A stretch of DNA of 64,000 nucleotides, taken from Kappaphycus alvarezii. Lineage: Eukaryota > Rhodophyta > Florideophyceae > Gigartinales > Solieriaceae. Positions 1 to 10,626 of the stretch are shown in pieces. The position numbers and the translations under genes are program-made. A model generated the notes under the pieces. That model made no database searches and was not told the DNA's origin. It saw only the letters and a program-made list of their open reading frames with translations. Position 1 is the stretch's first letter, and each line of letters begins with the position of its first letter. The DNA lies in NCBI GenBank assembly GCA_002205965.3, contig NADL03000704.1, positions 186,001 through 250,000 on the forward strand, given 5' to 3'.

Positions 1-933
1 TAAAACTTGTCATGAACTGTTTTGCTTCGTATTAATAGTAGGGCTTTGAATACGTTTGATTTAATTTGTACTTTTCCTTCCTTAGAGTACTGCTAAGTGC
101 GTTTTGGAATATACCTATAGATAAAGGGAACGCACCATTCCTACACATTGGAATGGTGTCAATCGCATCTTTCGATATCTATGTAGCAAAATCTCATACA
201 GCTTCCTTCTTAGTCCCAGAACAAATTCGTTTGCCCCTATGTAGATTCTAACTGGGCAGGAGGGGCCGATCGCGTGCCCGTAACAGGTAATATCGTGTTC
301 TTTGAAGGCAGCGCCATACTCTGGAGAAGCTCTAATCACTCTCGTATCACGCTCTTTTCTACAGAAGCGGGGTACGTTGGCCGATCTACCGTGGCCAAAG
401 ACCTTCAGTGACACGGCTACATATCTTCAGAGCTTGGACATGGACTCTTACAAGAAGTTCCGACTATAATATTTTAAGACAACGTTGGCTCCACGATCTG
501 GGCAACTACAATCTCAGAATTCAAACGAAAAAAACACGTCGGGGTTCGAATCCACTACACGCGAACTTTTTTGGAATCGACAAATCAAGATCCATCAAAA
601 ACACACGGAGCGAATGTTCGCAGATGGCCTAGAAAGCCATTTCTTGGTCCAAATTCTCTATGACTCGCAAAAGTTTGAAATTTCACACGCATCATGTTGC
701 ACCGAGTGGGAGAATCGAAAAGGCCATGACCGCATCATTAATTATACCGAGGAATACGTTAAGCTTAATAGAGCTTGTATTCCGAAGAACCACAGCGGCA
801 GTTGCTGTGGAATTTTTGAAACTTTTCTACACTATAGATCTCTAAAATAATGCACGGATCGGAAATACAAGTGTACGACACGGAACCGAAGTATTGAAAA
901 AAATTCAGCCAGCAACGATCAGGGAACCATATG
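1..933. other. Unassigned sequence left of a solo LTR
   Basis: No gene is recognised. Short overlapping reading frames cover parts of 115-850 on both strands, none with a motif I know. A weak frame runs toward the solo LTR at 934 and seems to resume after it (to about 1625), so the LTR may have landed in an old coding sequence, but that frame already holds a stop near 846. Confidence 0.3.
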
Positions 934-1491
934 TGTGAAAATTGGAAAAATAATTTTTACAAGTATTAGAAAACTAAATAATTGGTTTTCCATATCGACT
1001 ACAGTGATAAAAAATTGTGGAACAATTTTTAGGTCGACAATTTTTATTTATTGTGGATCATCGAAAATAATTTTATCTAATTTTCACTGGCAAATGTTTC
1101 ATACTGTCTTACATATGAAGCAATTTTTATTTCTGTCAGTTGGTTTTGAAATTCTGCAGTTATAATTACTGGAATCATATTGCAAGCAAATTATTATTTG
1201 GATTAATGCTAACCTGGATAATTATTCTACAATTATCATTGAGCAAGAATTTGCTCTACAATTATTTTTACACTGAGGGAATCATCTTTGTAGCTTTCTA
1301 TTCTGATCTGTGGTGTAAAAAATATTAGGCTGTTAGAAAATTTTAGCAAGTCTCGGGCCATCGAACTATCCCCGTCGATCAATAAATATTGGGTTTCTTT
1401 TAATTATTATTTTCAGTTCTATTCAGTTAATTTATTATTCATTTATTTGGAGTTACCTTTTTGGATCCACGCATATAATTTAATTTTTACA
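934..1491 (+). mobile_element. Solo LTR, Ty1/copia family of the 10-kb element
   Basis: A 558-bp sequence begins TGTGAAAATTGG and ends TTTTTACA. It is flanked by the 5-bp direct repeat ATATG (929-933 and 1492-1496). Its internal order of motifs follows the LTRs at 10060-10613, though it is clearly diverged. No internal element sequence is beside it, so it is read as a solo LTR left by recombination between the two LTRs of one insertion. Confidence 0.85.
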
Positions 1492-1496
1492 ATATG

Positions 1497-2100
1497 TCAC
1501 AGAAAAATACAATGAACTCGTTTTCCCAAACGATGTTGAAGCATGCGCTATTAGCGAAATATTAAACGCAACAAAGCCTAATGCTCCTAGGGATTCCGTA
1601 ATTGACGACTTAACAAACGAGTAGAGTCAACATTCAGGAATGGTGTTGACATAAGGAGTCATGCAGGAGAATATTGACTCTACTGGGTTAACCTGGGAAT
1701 ATTATTGACGGTTTATTGAATAAAATGCATTTTCGGAAGATGAACTGTCATTTAAAGTACTATATAAGAATACTTGATGTGCAGCAAATAAACAATCGAT
1801 TTATGTGAGGATGCGCTAACCATAAGTAACGAGAGCTAGACATGTCAGCAATCAGAACTTATTTTTCTATCACTTTTCTGCGAGTTGCTAAATGAAATTC
1901 AGGGCAGTACTTTAGCGATCTTCCCGTTAGCGCTGATGACCTAGGTTTAACATTCGTCTGCAGCGACACTCTGCGTTGTCGGCAACTCCCAATACGGCCT
2001 TTCTGCTAGGCCGTCTTCCCATCAACATTCTAGTATAAGATACGAAAGCATCACCTTTAATGATCAATACTCAGGAGACCGCTAGCGCCATACAGCGCAG
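1497..2100. other. Non-coding stretch with inverted repeat and AT-rich promoter-like text
   Basis: No gene is recognised. A near-perfect 14-bp inverted repeat pairs TAGAGTCAACATTC (about 1623) with GAATATTGACTCTA (about 1667). A TATATAAG string near 1760 and an AATAAA near 1787 resemble an LTR promoter and poly(A) signal, but no matching ends or target duplication were found. Confidence 0.3.
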
Positions 2101-2109
2101 GGCCTGGGA

Positions 2110-2600
2110 CTACACAGCGGGGGCCAAGTGGGTGGTTTGGTCAAGACGCCGCCGATTAACGGACGTAGCAACGTATTGGACAATCAGGCATACGAATCTA
2201 ACGAGGAGCGAATGTTTCTCGGCGGCAACAGAGGTACCACGCTTGCTCGCGAGAAAGTGGGCGACTTGTTGCACGGCTTGATCAAACCCGGGTCCAATGC
2301 AACCATAGACATTAGCAACCATGGGGTGAAGGTCCAGTCCGTAGTATTCGCATAAAGTATGGTAATGGTGGCGTTTCTCTGATTCTTTCTTGAAGATATG
2401 GCCATGTAAAGGACAAGAACGAAACCCGGATGAGTGCGGACTGATGACAGAGACATCAAAGGCCTGCGGGCTGGCAACGAACTCGGAGTCATTAATAAAC
2501 ACATACCGATCGTGTCAGATTTTACATTGCCTTGACAGCCACTCTGAGGGTTTTAGCCGACATCCCCACCGAACTAAACGAACACCGTCTTTTCTCCAGG
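2110..2600 (-). pseudogene. LINE fragment, family J, RLE and C-terminal region
   Basis: The 130-residue reading frame holds F-D-V-S-V-I-S-P-H near residue 15, which matches the second half of the RLE signature (D-V-T-V-x-x-P) in the other LINEs of the window. The usual C-terminal block follows: VYGCIGPGF, then FLASKRG, then an end rich in R and L. It is the same subfamily as the fragment at 40.13-40.62 kb (YDVTVVSPH, DIYGSVGP, YIASRK). The reverse transcriptase and any 3' UTR are not seen here. It is a 5'-truncated or eroded remnant rather than a working gene. Confidence 0.7.
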
Positions 2601-2639
2601 TGCAACTGCATATCAAGAATGACTTTTGTTAATGAGAGA

Positions 2640-3636
2640 ACCAATCACATCTTTCCGAAGTGACATTTTTTAGGAGAATAAGTTGATCAGGGAACTATTC
2701 GGTTGGAATACACCGAAACAAGGAAAATGGTAGCATGCGCACTCACGATACTTTCCGCCAGTTCTTCCCCCATCAATTTGTCGGCATACTTTTGAAGTCG
2801 ATTGTGATTGCCTAGAAAAGTTTAGGATAGAGCGAATATATGTTCCAAGAGTAAAACACTCAAACCTTTTCCCTTTACACTCAATAAGAATGCATACTTT
2901 TGGGCTCAGATTGGAATCACAGAATTACGTATATAGTTGAGCACGCGGGGACATGTTGCGCGGCCTGAAGATAATCAAGGTGAACACAAGAGAGGGCGTA
3001 ATGGGGTATGTGTAAAATAACCAAGTTTAAGAGAACTGCTGGAACAAGGTTAAAAATTAATTCCTTTTCATCTCTTTCTGAGGATGTCTCTGTAGTTAAG
3101 TAATGCTTTGTACCTATGAACTCTTCCAATCCAGAGGAGAAACGGAAAGGAGCCCAACGAGACGTTATCCAAAGGATGGTGTTCTAGAGTAGTAACCAGA
3201 AGAAGAGGGAGAAGAGATGGTTTTACTGGACTATTCGAAAGCATGTAAGGAGTGTAGTACTAAGAAACATAACGATGCAACTTTCGGAGATTGATAACGA
3301 TCGCAGTCCGTCGTTAGCAAAAGACTCAGTTCTTCACCAGTCATTAAGAAGAGAGGTTGCCTTTGCTTAGGGCAGCTGATTTTTTCTGATCTTAGGGCTG
3401 CGACTATTTTGTCGGAGCTTTTCACTTACGTCAGTGATTGACAATCATTAAGCAATCATCTTTGCTCCACGTTTGGATAACCAAACCTAGCTTCTAAACT
3501 CCATAGTTGCTGCAGTCCCTTGAATCATATATCAACGGAGATGCTTGAGAGGATCACTATTGCTTAGTGGCAGGATCAAAGGCTACCCAACTACTGACAA
3601 ACAAGACTTCAGGTTCAGATGACCGGTCGACGTTGA
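2640..3636. other. Intergenic stretch downstream of the LPMO-like gene
   Basis: Reading frames at 2917-3129 and 3231-3425 (minus) show no known motif. A decayed family-C LINE 3' end lies at about 2815-2880 (GTTCCAAGAGTAAAACACTC followed by AAACCTTTTCCC). The rest shows nothing I can name; part may be the 3' UTR of the neighbouring minus-strand gene. Confidence 0.35.
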
Positions 3637-4896
3637 TCAATTCCGGTCCCCTCTACCATCTCTTCTTGTTTCCCTCAGCCTTTCCTTGCAATTGAAGAGG
3701 TCTATCAGCACCTCTTTTATCTGATCTGCCATTGTTCTTTTCCGTACTTCGTTAGTCCTTGTGGATGATCTCCTCTCTATCCTCTTGCATATTTTGAGCT
3801 CTTTCCTTGCATCTTTCAAGATAATAGGCATCGGTACTGGTGTTGGAATGCTATCCCTAGACATATTTCCACGATCATTTTGATCCTGGCCCACTAAAAA
3901 GTCTGCCGGTGTCAATGAATCCTTCTTGTGTCCGTCTTCAAACTCCCACGGTTTTCTGAGTCGCCCCTCTACTGGACATGGCTCATAAACACACACGCCT
4001 GGACGGTCGTTGGCTGCCATGCAAGCATCACCCCAGAATTCCTCCAGGCCTCCCTTGAAAACAGGGCGCCATATCCGACCGAGACGGTCTCCTCCCTTCA
4101 CCTTGACAAAAGAGCAGGACCAGTAATCGGCAAACAATCCTGTCGGGAAGGGGTTCTCTGGTGTATTCTTGAAAATTGATCCACCCATACCGCCGTACCA
4201 TGACCACCCTAGGACATAGATTCCATCAGGAACTACATCAGGGATGGTTATGTTTGTCGCGTAGTAACTGATGGGCAAATTGTGCAACTTTCCATCTCCG
4301 CCAACCAGAGAAAAGCCAAATTCATCTTCTCTGCGCTCTTTCCGAGTAGCAAGAGTAGGGTTTGCACCCCAACAACTGTAATGGAAAGCATTATGTTGGT
4401 GCGCGGCCTTATCCATCATCTTGGAGACTGGAACCAACGTATGGCGAACAAATCCACCGGGACCGTGATTATTGCGTTGGTATTTGATTGTTATCTGCTC
4501 ACCTCGCTTAACAGTTAAGGCTGGACGCTCAGAGGAAGTAATATGAGGAAATGGAGGGCGGAGGGTAGACACATCGCAAGGGCCGGGACATATTGAAATC
4601 CCTCCTCGGGAAGGGACACCTCCAAGACGACAAGCCTAAGGAAAAGCACAAGGAGGGTTAGCATCGGATTTGGTTCTGTCACATGGCTTGAGTCAAGCTC
4701 ATAGACTCCAAACCATCGCACCGCTCACATTAAACCAACCCCATTTACCCCCGGATCATGGTAGAGAAAATCGTAAATCGGGACTGAACTCTGAGAGACT
4801 TACTTTCGCAGACGTTGGGCGTGGGAAAGACATAATAGAATGGGAAAAAGCAGAAGAGGCTAGAAGGACAGGGAGAAGGAAACTGAGGAGGGACAT
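3637..4896 (-). CDS. Secreted LPMO-like protein, two exons
   Basis: I read two exons on the minus strand. Exon 1 (4804-4896) encodes 31 residues, a donor GTAAGT follows, and exon 2 (3637-4635) begins after a pyrimidine-rich acceptor ending TTAG. The junction is in phase and gives 363 residues. Residues 1-18 (MSLLSFLLPVLLASSAFS) look like a signal peptide, which would leave His19 as the mature N terminus (HSIMSFPRPTS). Lytic polysaccharide monooxygenases bind copper with such an N-terminal His plus a second His; H88 (in NNHGPGG) and H96 are candidates. Cysteines cluster early (C33, C47, C51) and recur later, as in extracellular folds, and a DYWSCSF motif ends the domain. The last ~95 residues are charged and probably disordered. 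Oxidative cleavage of a polysaccharide outside the cell is an inference; the AA family is not assigned. Confidence 0.75.
4636..4803 (-). other. Intron of the LPMO-like gene
   Basis: This is a 168-bp spliceosomal intron with donor GTAAGT at 4803-4798 and acceptor CTTTTCCTTAG ending at 4636. It separates the signal-peptide exon from the rest. Splicing keeps phase 0 and links TSAK to ACRLGG. That gives one open frame carrying an N-terminal His motif, and this coherence is the main support for the model. Confidence 0.75.
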
Positions 4897-4981
4897 CATG
4901 TGAGTGACTGATGCAATGAGTCTTCACGATGATGTGTTGTTACTTTTGAATGTCTGCTGGTGAAGGGTACTGGCTTTGGGA

Positions 4982-4998
4982 GGTGGATTTAAATACGT
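4982..4998 (-). promoter_or_regulatory. Possible TATA-like site of the LPMO-like gene
   Basis: On the minus strand the text reads GTATTTAAATCC about 90-100 bp upstream of the predicted start codon. The spacing is plausible for a TATA element, but the support is position and AT content only. Confidence 0.3.
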
Positions 4999-4999
4999 A

Positions 5000-5840
5000 A
5001 TTGGGACTTTAATTTTGGAAGGAGCAGCTATTGGTACGGAGAGCTGTGACATAAGGACACAGAGTAGAAAGAGCGGAGAGACTGGAGAAGAATGGCAAAT
5101 CATGAAAATCAGACAGTTGGCGCATGTAGGATGGATGTTACTAGTTTGCTAAATGTGGAAGCACGGCCGTGGATTGATTTAAGGCCTACTCTTTGTCATT
5201 TTGTTCAATTGCAATAAATTTAAATTTGGTGCAACACGGGGGTTGTATTCCGACCAACTACTACCGACAAGTCATGGGCAAAGGAATAAATCTGCTTTCC
5301 AAGAACTGCATGCGAACTTGCACGGGTATTGCTTCAATTTGCAACGGAATATGTAAAGAAGAACAAGTGAGGGGGGTGAGGTTGAGTTCTTTAATATTTG
5401 AGATATGTGAGTGGCTGTGTCCCAGGATATTCCGTCAGGTAGCTGATGTTAGTAGTGATATATAATCAGTGACCGTCTCTACAAAAAAGTAATTGTTCAG
5501 CGGTCATCTTCTCATATCACAACCTGTGATGTCAGGTACAAGTTCGAAAGAGAGCTTCGGATGCACAATTACGATAAATGAAATTATGTACACATTTGAA
5601 ATAACAAAACCGAGACTGAAGGTAGGTTCTGTGGCTGTACCGCCAAGTCTCGGTTGTGACAGGTGCCGAATCAATTTAGTATTGTTTACTGGCTGAAATT
5701 TTCGACGACTACAAATGCATTACTATCCTCCTGAGCTCCCCTTCACAGTTGTCCATCTTTCAGAAAATACAGGCAGTCACTCGATATAAACATCGACCCT
5801 GAGTTACTTTTCTGGTTCCCAACTTTTTCACAGACCTTTC
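5000..5840. other. Intergenic stretch, nothing recognised
   Basis: Short frames at 5193-5465 and 5493-5696 (plus) have no known motif. The stretch probably holds the upstream regions of the divergent genes on either side. Nothing repetitive was noticed. Confidence 0.3.
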
Positions 5841-5849
5841 AAGCAATTT

Positions 5850-5858
5850 TATATAAAG
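5850..5858 (+). promoter_or_regulatory. TATA-box-like site
   Basis: TATATAAAG lies about 240 bp upstream of the possible small secreted protein gene at 6096. A splice-acceptor-like CTGAAATTGTACAG just before that start would allow a leader intron. Confidence 0.35.
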
Positions 5859-6095
5859 AGTGATTGATAGCTCACCAACTCGACTTTCTCTTGAAAATAT
5901 TGCACTATGCGGCACTGACTCGACTGACTTTTTAACTCAGAAGTGGACAATTTAGAGTGACATACAACTGATTATATGTCAGCCACTTTCCTAGAGAACC
6001 AATGCCGACAATTTCATTCCTTGAAGCATTTTAGCACATGACGTTCTTTCAATGATGATCATTTGCACCTCTCTGAAATTGTACAGAGTTTGAAA

Positions 6096-6293
6096 ATGTA
6101 CCATTTTCCCAGCGTTTTCCTTGTTGCTTTCACGTCGACGGCAGCACTTTTCTTGGCACGGCCTCATTTCGATTCAAATGAAGACTTCAACATAGCAACA
6201 GAATTTGGAGGAGCCGATTTGTTGTCTGTTGTATCTCGAAACTCCCGCAAAACAAAGCATACCGTACTTCCTCTGTGGTTGGTTGCACTTTAA
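6096..6293 (+). CDS. Possible small secreted protein
   Basis: This is a 65-residue frame starting MYHFPSVFLVAFTSTAALFL. The hydrophobic run at residues 6-20 resembles a signal peptide, and the rest is polar with no cysteine. I chose the ATG at 6096 because the frame upstream of it has no other ATG and the hydrophobic run begins right after. A TATA-like site lies upstream and AATAAA lies at 6430, about 140 bp past the stop, so promoter, frame and poly(A) signal come in the expected order. No family is recognised. A chance ORF remains possible. Confidence 0.4.
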   Translation: MYHFPSVFLVAFTSTAALFLARPHFDSNEDFNIATEFGGADLLSVVSRNSRKTKHTVLPLWLVAL

Positions 6294-6429
6294 TTTGTAC
6301 ATGCGATACTGCAAAAACCTATCGTCCAGTTTTCAAAGTTATCTTTTGGCTATTTCCGAAGAATAACGTGCCCTACCCATTACGTCACGCTGTACTATGT
6401 AATGTGGCCTACTCTTGAGGAAACATAAT

Positions 6430-6435
6430 AATAAA
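6430..6435 (+). terminator. Poly(A) signal AATAAA
   Basis: This canonical hexamer sits about 140 bp after the stop of the 65-residue frame, in the same orientation. Confidence 0.35.
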
Positions 6436-6808
6436 GCAAAAATTTTGAGGAGATTTTGCATGAGAAGGCAAGGATGTGGGACAAATTCACAGGAAAATTG
6501 AAATGGGGTGCCTTATGTAAGAATCGGACTTGAAAACAACATTTGGCGCTGTGACATTGCAGGTGAGTAAATTACTTGGGATTGCTCCGGCTGACGAGCT
6601 GCGTGGGCTAATGCAGCGACAGGCATATACACTGTAAAAAAGTGAAAGATACGGGTAGAAAAGGTGCCTCTTTGTCATTCAATATAAACTCTCTAACTTT
6701 TTCTAGAGTTGCGTTTGTCGTAGATAATCTAAAACGATGTATTTCTCCGCAGCATTTGGAAAGCAATCACTCACAGGGGGAACCTCTGTGTGCGTTACTA
6801 TGGAAAGA

Positions 6809-7165
6809 GGGGGGGAATTTTTGGGTTATTTTAATGCATGGAAGATGTGGTCGGTTATATCCACGCGGCTAATGCGTTATGTGGGATAAGTCGTCGCCGA
6901 TGGGTAACACTACAGTACAGTACATGACCTTCCTTACAGAGCCGGCTCAATGCCGGCGAGCAGGCATGCCGCGTTGGACATGACGGCCGCAGCAGCGTGC
7001 CTTTGGGTAAGCACCGCTCTAACCATCCCATAGGTCTCCATCGCTCGAACGGCCACGTTCCGCGCGAAATCGGTTAGCACCGCGTACGCGTCTGGGTGCC
7101 AGCCTCCAAGGGTGGATATTGGGATAGGCACAAGCCTCCCTCTAGTAGCAGTCGCGAGCAGTGGT
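6809..7165 (-). mobile_element. LINE family A, 3' end (5'-truncated copy)
   Basis: The coding end is on the minus strand from about 7165 to the stop at 6934, with the block VPIPISTLGGWHPDAY then RHAAAAVMSNAACLLAG shared with the family-B C terminus. About 125 bp of 3' UTR follows and ends ATTAAAATAACCC then AAAAATTCCCCCC. The same UTR recurs at 30.5 kb, 42.5 kb and 63.2 kb. The 5' part is missing, the usual result of incomplete reverse transcription. Confidence 0.75.
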
Positions 7166-7239
7166 TCAGATGTACAGGCTGTTCTCTACAATTATGGAAG
7201 AACAATTCAAACGGGATGAATTTTGGATGATTTAAAACA

Positions 7240-7395
7240 TGGACCTGCCTCTCTAATCTGATTCGAGAGGCCGGTCCGTATCAATATAACTCAAAGTACT
7301 TTCCGTGTGAATGTGAAACTTATTGATTAGAGAGGCAGGTCCGTGTCACTATAACTCAAAGTACTTTTCTATGTGACTATGAAACTTATTTATCT
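7240..7395. repeat. Two-copy tandem repeat with a 17-bp inverted repeat
   Basis: Two ~65-bp units (about 7266-7330 and 7331-7395) share GAGAGGC, GGTCCGT, TATAACTCAAAGTACTTT and GAAACTTATT. GGACCTGCCTCTCTAAT at 7241-7257 is matched by its exact reverse complement at about 7325-7341, so the block could also fold back on itself. Confidence 0.65.
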
Positions 7396-7794
7396 CTTTT
7401 GAGTTTGTGCATCATTGAAACAACTAGGTTTTGCCAAAGCAAGATTGCACTTGCTGTATTACACCTGAATTGTTCCTGACCATGGCTCCCATTTTTGTGA
7501 CCCAATACAGTTATATTCCACCAATCATACACGTTCTTTCTTTGGCAACTTATATGCTGCCTGAATTTGGATTTCCTCGTAAACAACTTTGCTGGCATAT
7601 GGGCTTTGACATTTTGACCTGACAAACTAAGAATAATACAAACTAGGCGAGTTAAGCTTTAATTTGGATAGCCCTAAGGAGCTCTTCACGATACAGTGGA
7701 TTTTATACTAAGGGGGCGGACTTGAAAGGCGCTTTTCCGAGTAGAGATGTGGGACAACTCTTTCCCGAGACAAAGGGGCAGGTTTGTGTATACG
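7396..7794. other. Unassigned sequence
   Basis: A 79-residue minus-strand frame (7386-7625) is rich in K, R, H and W and might be a decayed transposase, but no family motif is clear. Nothing else was recognised. Confidence 0.25.
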
Positions 7795-7910
7795 GGGGAA
7801 AAGGGGTTGTCTTGATTGAGATGTATGGATTGGCTGGAACCCATTTGGAGTTGCAAATCTGAATGTCATATTAAATACATGTACCGATGGTCGAAGCAAT
7901 GTACAAATCA
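7795..7910 (-). mobile_element. LINE family I, 3' end
   Basis: This is a ~115-bp sequence repeated at 32424-32545 in the same orientation (shared GAGATGTATGGATTG, GGAACCCATTT, CATATTAAATACATGTA). Read on the minus strand it ends CAAGACAACCCC then TTTTCCCCC, the same style of C-rich terminus as families A-D. No coding sequence is attached. Confidence 0.6.
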
Positions 7911-8156
7911 TTGCTGTCGAATGCTAGCACCAGCAACAGTCTACCAGAAAGTCGATAGGATGCCAGCCAGCAGACAAGCAGCGTTAGAAGTTACCTGTGC
8001 ATACTGCCATTTCTGGACTTGTTTAACTGGGACTAGACCAAAGTGGGCCTTCTAAGGGGGTAAAGGGGTGGTTTACTGCGAGTAATGGAAAGGTTGGGAG
8101 TCCTCTGTACTTGTAATCAAACCATTGGCAGGACCTGTAATGCAAGTGCTTGAGCG

Positions 8157-8183
8157 TGTGTACCAACTAGAAAGTAGCTGGTA
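8157..8183 (-). other. Stop-codon hairpin of family-B LINE
   Basis: On the minus strand TACCAGCTA, loop CTTTC, then TAGTTGGTA forms a 9-bp stem with one G-U pair. The TAG of the stop codon starts the 3' arm. The same hairpin without the wobble is at 26326-26348. Confidence 0.6.
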
Positions 8184-8199
8184 GACCGGTTAACCAGCA

Positions 8200-9572
8200 G
8201 GCTGCTATGGAGGTGACCATCAACGCTGCGTGTCGTTGGAGGAGAATTGCCCTCACCCTGGAGTATTGGTCCAAGGCTCGGTTGGCGACCGCTCGGGCTA
8301 CCTCCGTGATGTGGCGGAACGCTACGGGATGCCACCCCTGGAGATAGGAACAGGAACGAGTCTGTTCCTGCCAGGTAAGCTGGCTAGGAATCCCTGGTAT
8401 TTTCGTAGCTTGTCCGCGTGAGCTGCGTTCAAGCTGGTAAGGGGGTTAAAGGTTCTCATTCTGAGGTGAGAAGGGGCCAGCAGGTTCACAAAGGTCACAT
8501 CGAAATAATCGGTGCCGCCGGTGGCGCCCGTCGCCCTGATGTCAGGCCTTGTTTTGTGTTCCCCGTGCGACCGGGGCTCGACGGGAGGGTGCCTTGCGCC
8601 TAGGCTCAGGTCGTTACTTAGTAGTGTGACCTGGTCATCGTGGCGGACGATTCGTTGCGCTCCGTACCTGCAGTGGATCAAGTGGTCGCCGTGGACGTCC
8701 GCTGTTTCCGGGCATCCGACTCTTGGACAAGGGGTCCCTGGCTCGAAGAGCGGGGCTTGGCAATAGTATTTGAACCACACCGAGAAATGTCGGGTGCCTA
8801 TTGCGGTCTTCAAGCCTGTTGTGGGAGGGCAATGGACCCATTCCTTGGCACCTGGGAGAGTCATTGAGGCCCTGAAGGCCTGTGTACGGCAAGTACCCAT
8901 CGGAGGCTCTTCATATATTGCAGCATGGACTGCGTCAGTCAGTGTCTTTTGCGATGGAGGGTTAGAGCAAAAACGACTGAATGGGAGCCTGTCGATCGGG
9001 CGGCAAGATGAGTTCCATTGAGTGAATGCCATCTTGGCCTCCGCGTAAGTTGCCAAGTCGCTCACTGCAGACGGCAGGCATCGCTCACCTAGCTTGTTTG
9101 TGTGTGAGCTAGACGCGAGGAAGGCGGCTGCGGCGATGTCTTTGGCTGATGTAAGGCCGATTTCTAGTGTAGGCTTTTTGTCCTCAATTTGTTTGAGCGG
9201 GAGTTGTAGCTCCCGAAAGACTGCATTGTCGAAGACGCCTCCTGCCAGAGTCCTCATTGACTGTTCCATCAGCTGGTCGAAATGGGTGGCTCCTTCGTTG
9301 GTGCACGATGGCGGCACGACGCGAAGGAGATAGCCCAACTTACATACCCCTAAGCAGTTTCTTAAAATCTGGAAGGAGACCTGTGTATCCTGAAGTTCTG
9401 TGACGGCCTCCATAAAGGGTTCCAGAGAGTGCATGTGGTTGGTGAAGTAGTGCCTCACGAAATCATTTGAGCCGATAGGCGCATTCAGGACCACAGTTCC
9501 CTCACTGTAAAACTGTTGGATCTCCGGGGGTACGCGGCTGTGACGACCTAGTTTAGAGCCGTGGGCCACCAT
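8200..9572 (-). pseudogene. Family-B LINE: post-RT region, zinc knuckle and RLE
   Basis: The 416-residue frame (8322-9572) starts MVAHGSKLGRHSRVPP, overlaps the end of the RT frame and carries the C-terminal half of the LINE protein. Residues ~270-300 hold a knuckle with C-x4-C and a following H-rich block (VHGDHLIHC). Downstream are T-R-P-D-I and Y-F-D-V-T-F-V-N-P, the RLE signature that would nick target DNA. Compared with the 26-kb copy, a few bases are lost near 8338 in GGWHP, after which the last ~50 residues continue in another frame to the stop near 8175. The post-RT region begins in a different frame from the RT, exactly as in the 24-26 kb copy. Confidence 0.75.
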
Positions 9573-10054
9573 GTTTTACACTTGGGAAGTGCCAAGTGTA
9601 GACCGAGTCGCGTTGCCTCGGGACAGGACAGAATTGCGATAGCTTTCAATAGAGAGGCATGTTTGGCCACTATGTAGCCGTCATCATGATACCACAGCTG
9701 TAGGAATATGTCTTGGACCTCTTTGTCGCCCTTCGACAACGTCAGCATGTCTTGTATCTTCAGGGTTAGCCTATGGAGAACCATGTCGAATAGCAAGCCG
9801 CTGAGCGGGTCGCCTTGCTGGACACCGACCACACTACGTAGTGTGTCAAAACCCGTCCTCAAATGTGCTGGATCGTTGTAACAGTCCATTACCCAGCGCA
9901 GCAGTTGTGGAAAATGCGTTTGAACCGCTTCGAGAAAAGCAGATCGACTGCAAAGGTTAAACGCGTTCTTAAGATCTACTGAAAGCAGCGCAAATTGTGA
10001 TGAGTTGCCAACTGTATTAACCATTCGTCGGACGGCGTGCACAATAGTGTCGGC
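9548..10054 (-). pseudogene. Family-B LINE: RT core, motifs A to D
   Basis: The minus-strand frame shows RT motif A (VDLKNAFNL), motif B (GVQQGDPLSGLLFD), motif C as Y-H-D-D where LINEs usually have F/Y-A-D-D, and the motif D/E region (GLHLALPKCKTWW). It is cut on its 5' side by the copia insertion and continues on the far side at 14641. The two catalytic aspartates are kept, so the Y-H-D-D form is probably the family's own version; the 24.8-kb copy has it too. Confidence 0.8.
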
Positions 10055-10059
10055 CCCGG
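10055..10059. repeat. Target-site duplication CCCGG, left
   Basis: This 5-bp direct repeat is paired with 14636-14640. The uninterrupted family-B copy at 24.4 kb has a single CCCGG at the same site, which proves the insertion. Confidence 0.9.
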
Positions 10060-10613
10060 TGTGGAAATTGACCAAATATTTTAATCTCTATCCCGGTGTC
10101 CTACAGTGATGCTGAATTGTGGAGCAATATTTTTATTGATGCCCACAATTTATATTTATTCTGAATCATCAAGGAATAATTTTATCTATTTTACACTGGC
10201 ACTATTTTATGCTGAATTCAGTGTGAAATAATTTTTATGTCCTACAGTTGGGTTTTTATATTATACAGGCTATAATTATTACATTTATGCTACCAACAAA
10301 TTATTATCTGGATGATTGCTTACCTGGAAAATACTGCAATAATTATTGCTGAGCCTGAATTATGTCTACCAAAATTATTGAACGGCTCACCTGATTTTTG
10401 TAGCAGGTTCACCCTGGTTTAGAGTATAAGTAGTCTAGGTTGTTAGAAATATTTTTACATCCTCGGGCTATCGAAATATTCCCCTCGATCAGATATTATT
10501 AAATTTGGTTTTCTATTCATTATTCATTCTAAGTCCGATTGTGGCATTTATTTATTTATTCAAGTTGGAACTATTTATTATTATTTGGATCTACCTATCC
10601 CATTTATTTTGCA
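10060..10613 (+). repeat. 5' LTR of copia element 1
   Basis: This 554-bp repeat begins TGTGGAAATTG and ends TTTTGCA. It matches 14082-14635 with about four differences, so the insertion is young. Solo LTRs of the same broad family lie at 934 and 50562. Confidence 0.9.
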
Positions 10614-10626
10614 GTTATGGGCCCAG
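10614..10626 (+). other. Primer-binding site, half initiator-tRNA type
   Basis: GTTATGGGCCCAG directly follows the 5' LTR. It is complementary to the anticodon stem-loop of initiator Met-tRNA (CTGGGCCCATAAC in animals), the half-tRNA priming used by copia-type elements. Copia element 2 has the same site. An ATG inside it is the likely gag start. Confidence 0.8.

Noticed and set aside
530-565. A tRNA B-box-like word (GGTTCGAATCC)
   Set aside because: The flanking bases do not form a T stem, and no D arm, anticodon arm or acceptor stem could be placed upstream.
1643-1850. A second solo LTR beginning TGTTGACATAAGG, with TATATAAG and AATAAA
   Set aside because: No CA end with a matching 5-bp flank and no second copy in the window.
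8322-9333. Several plus-strand frames opposite the family-B LINE
   Set aside because: They mirror the GC-rich minus-strand coding sequence; the same antisense frames recur wherever the LINE recurs, so they are shadows.
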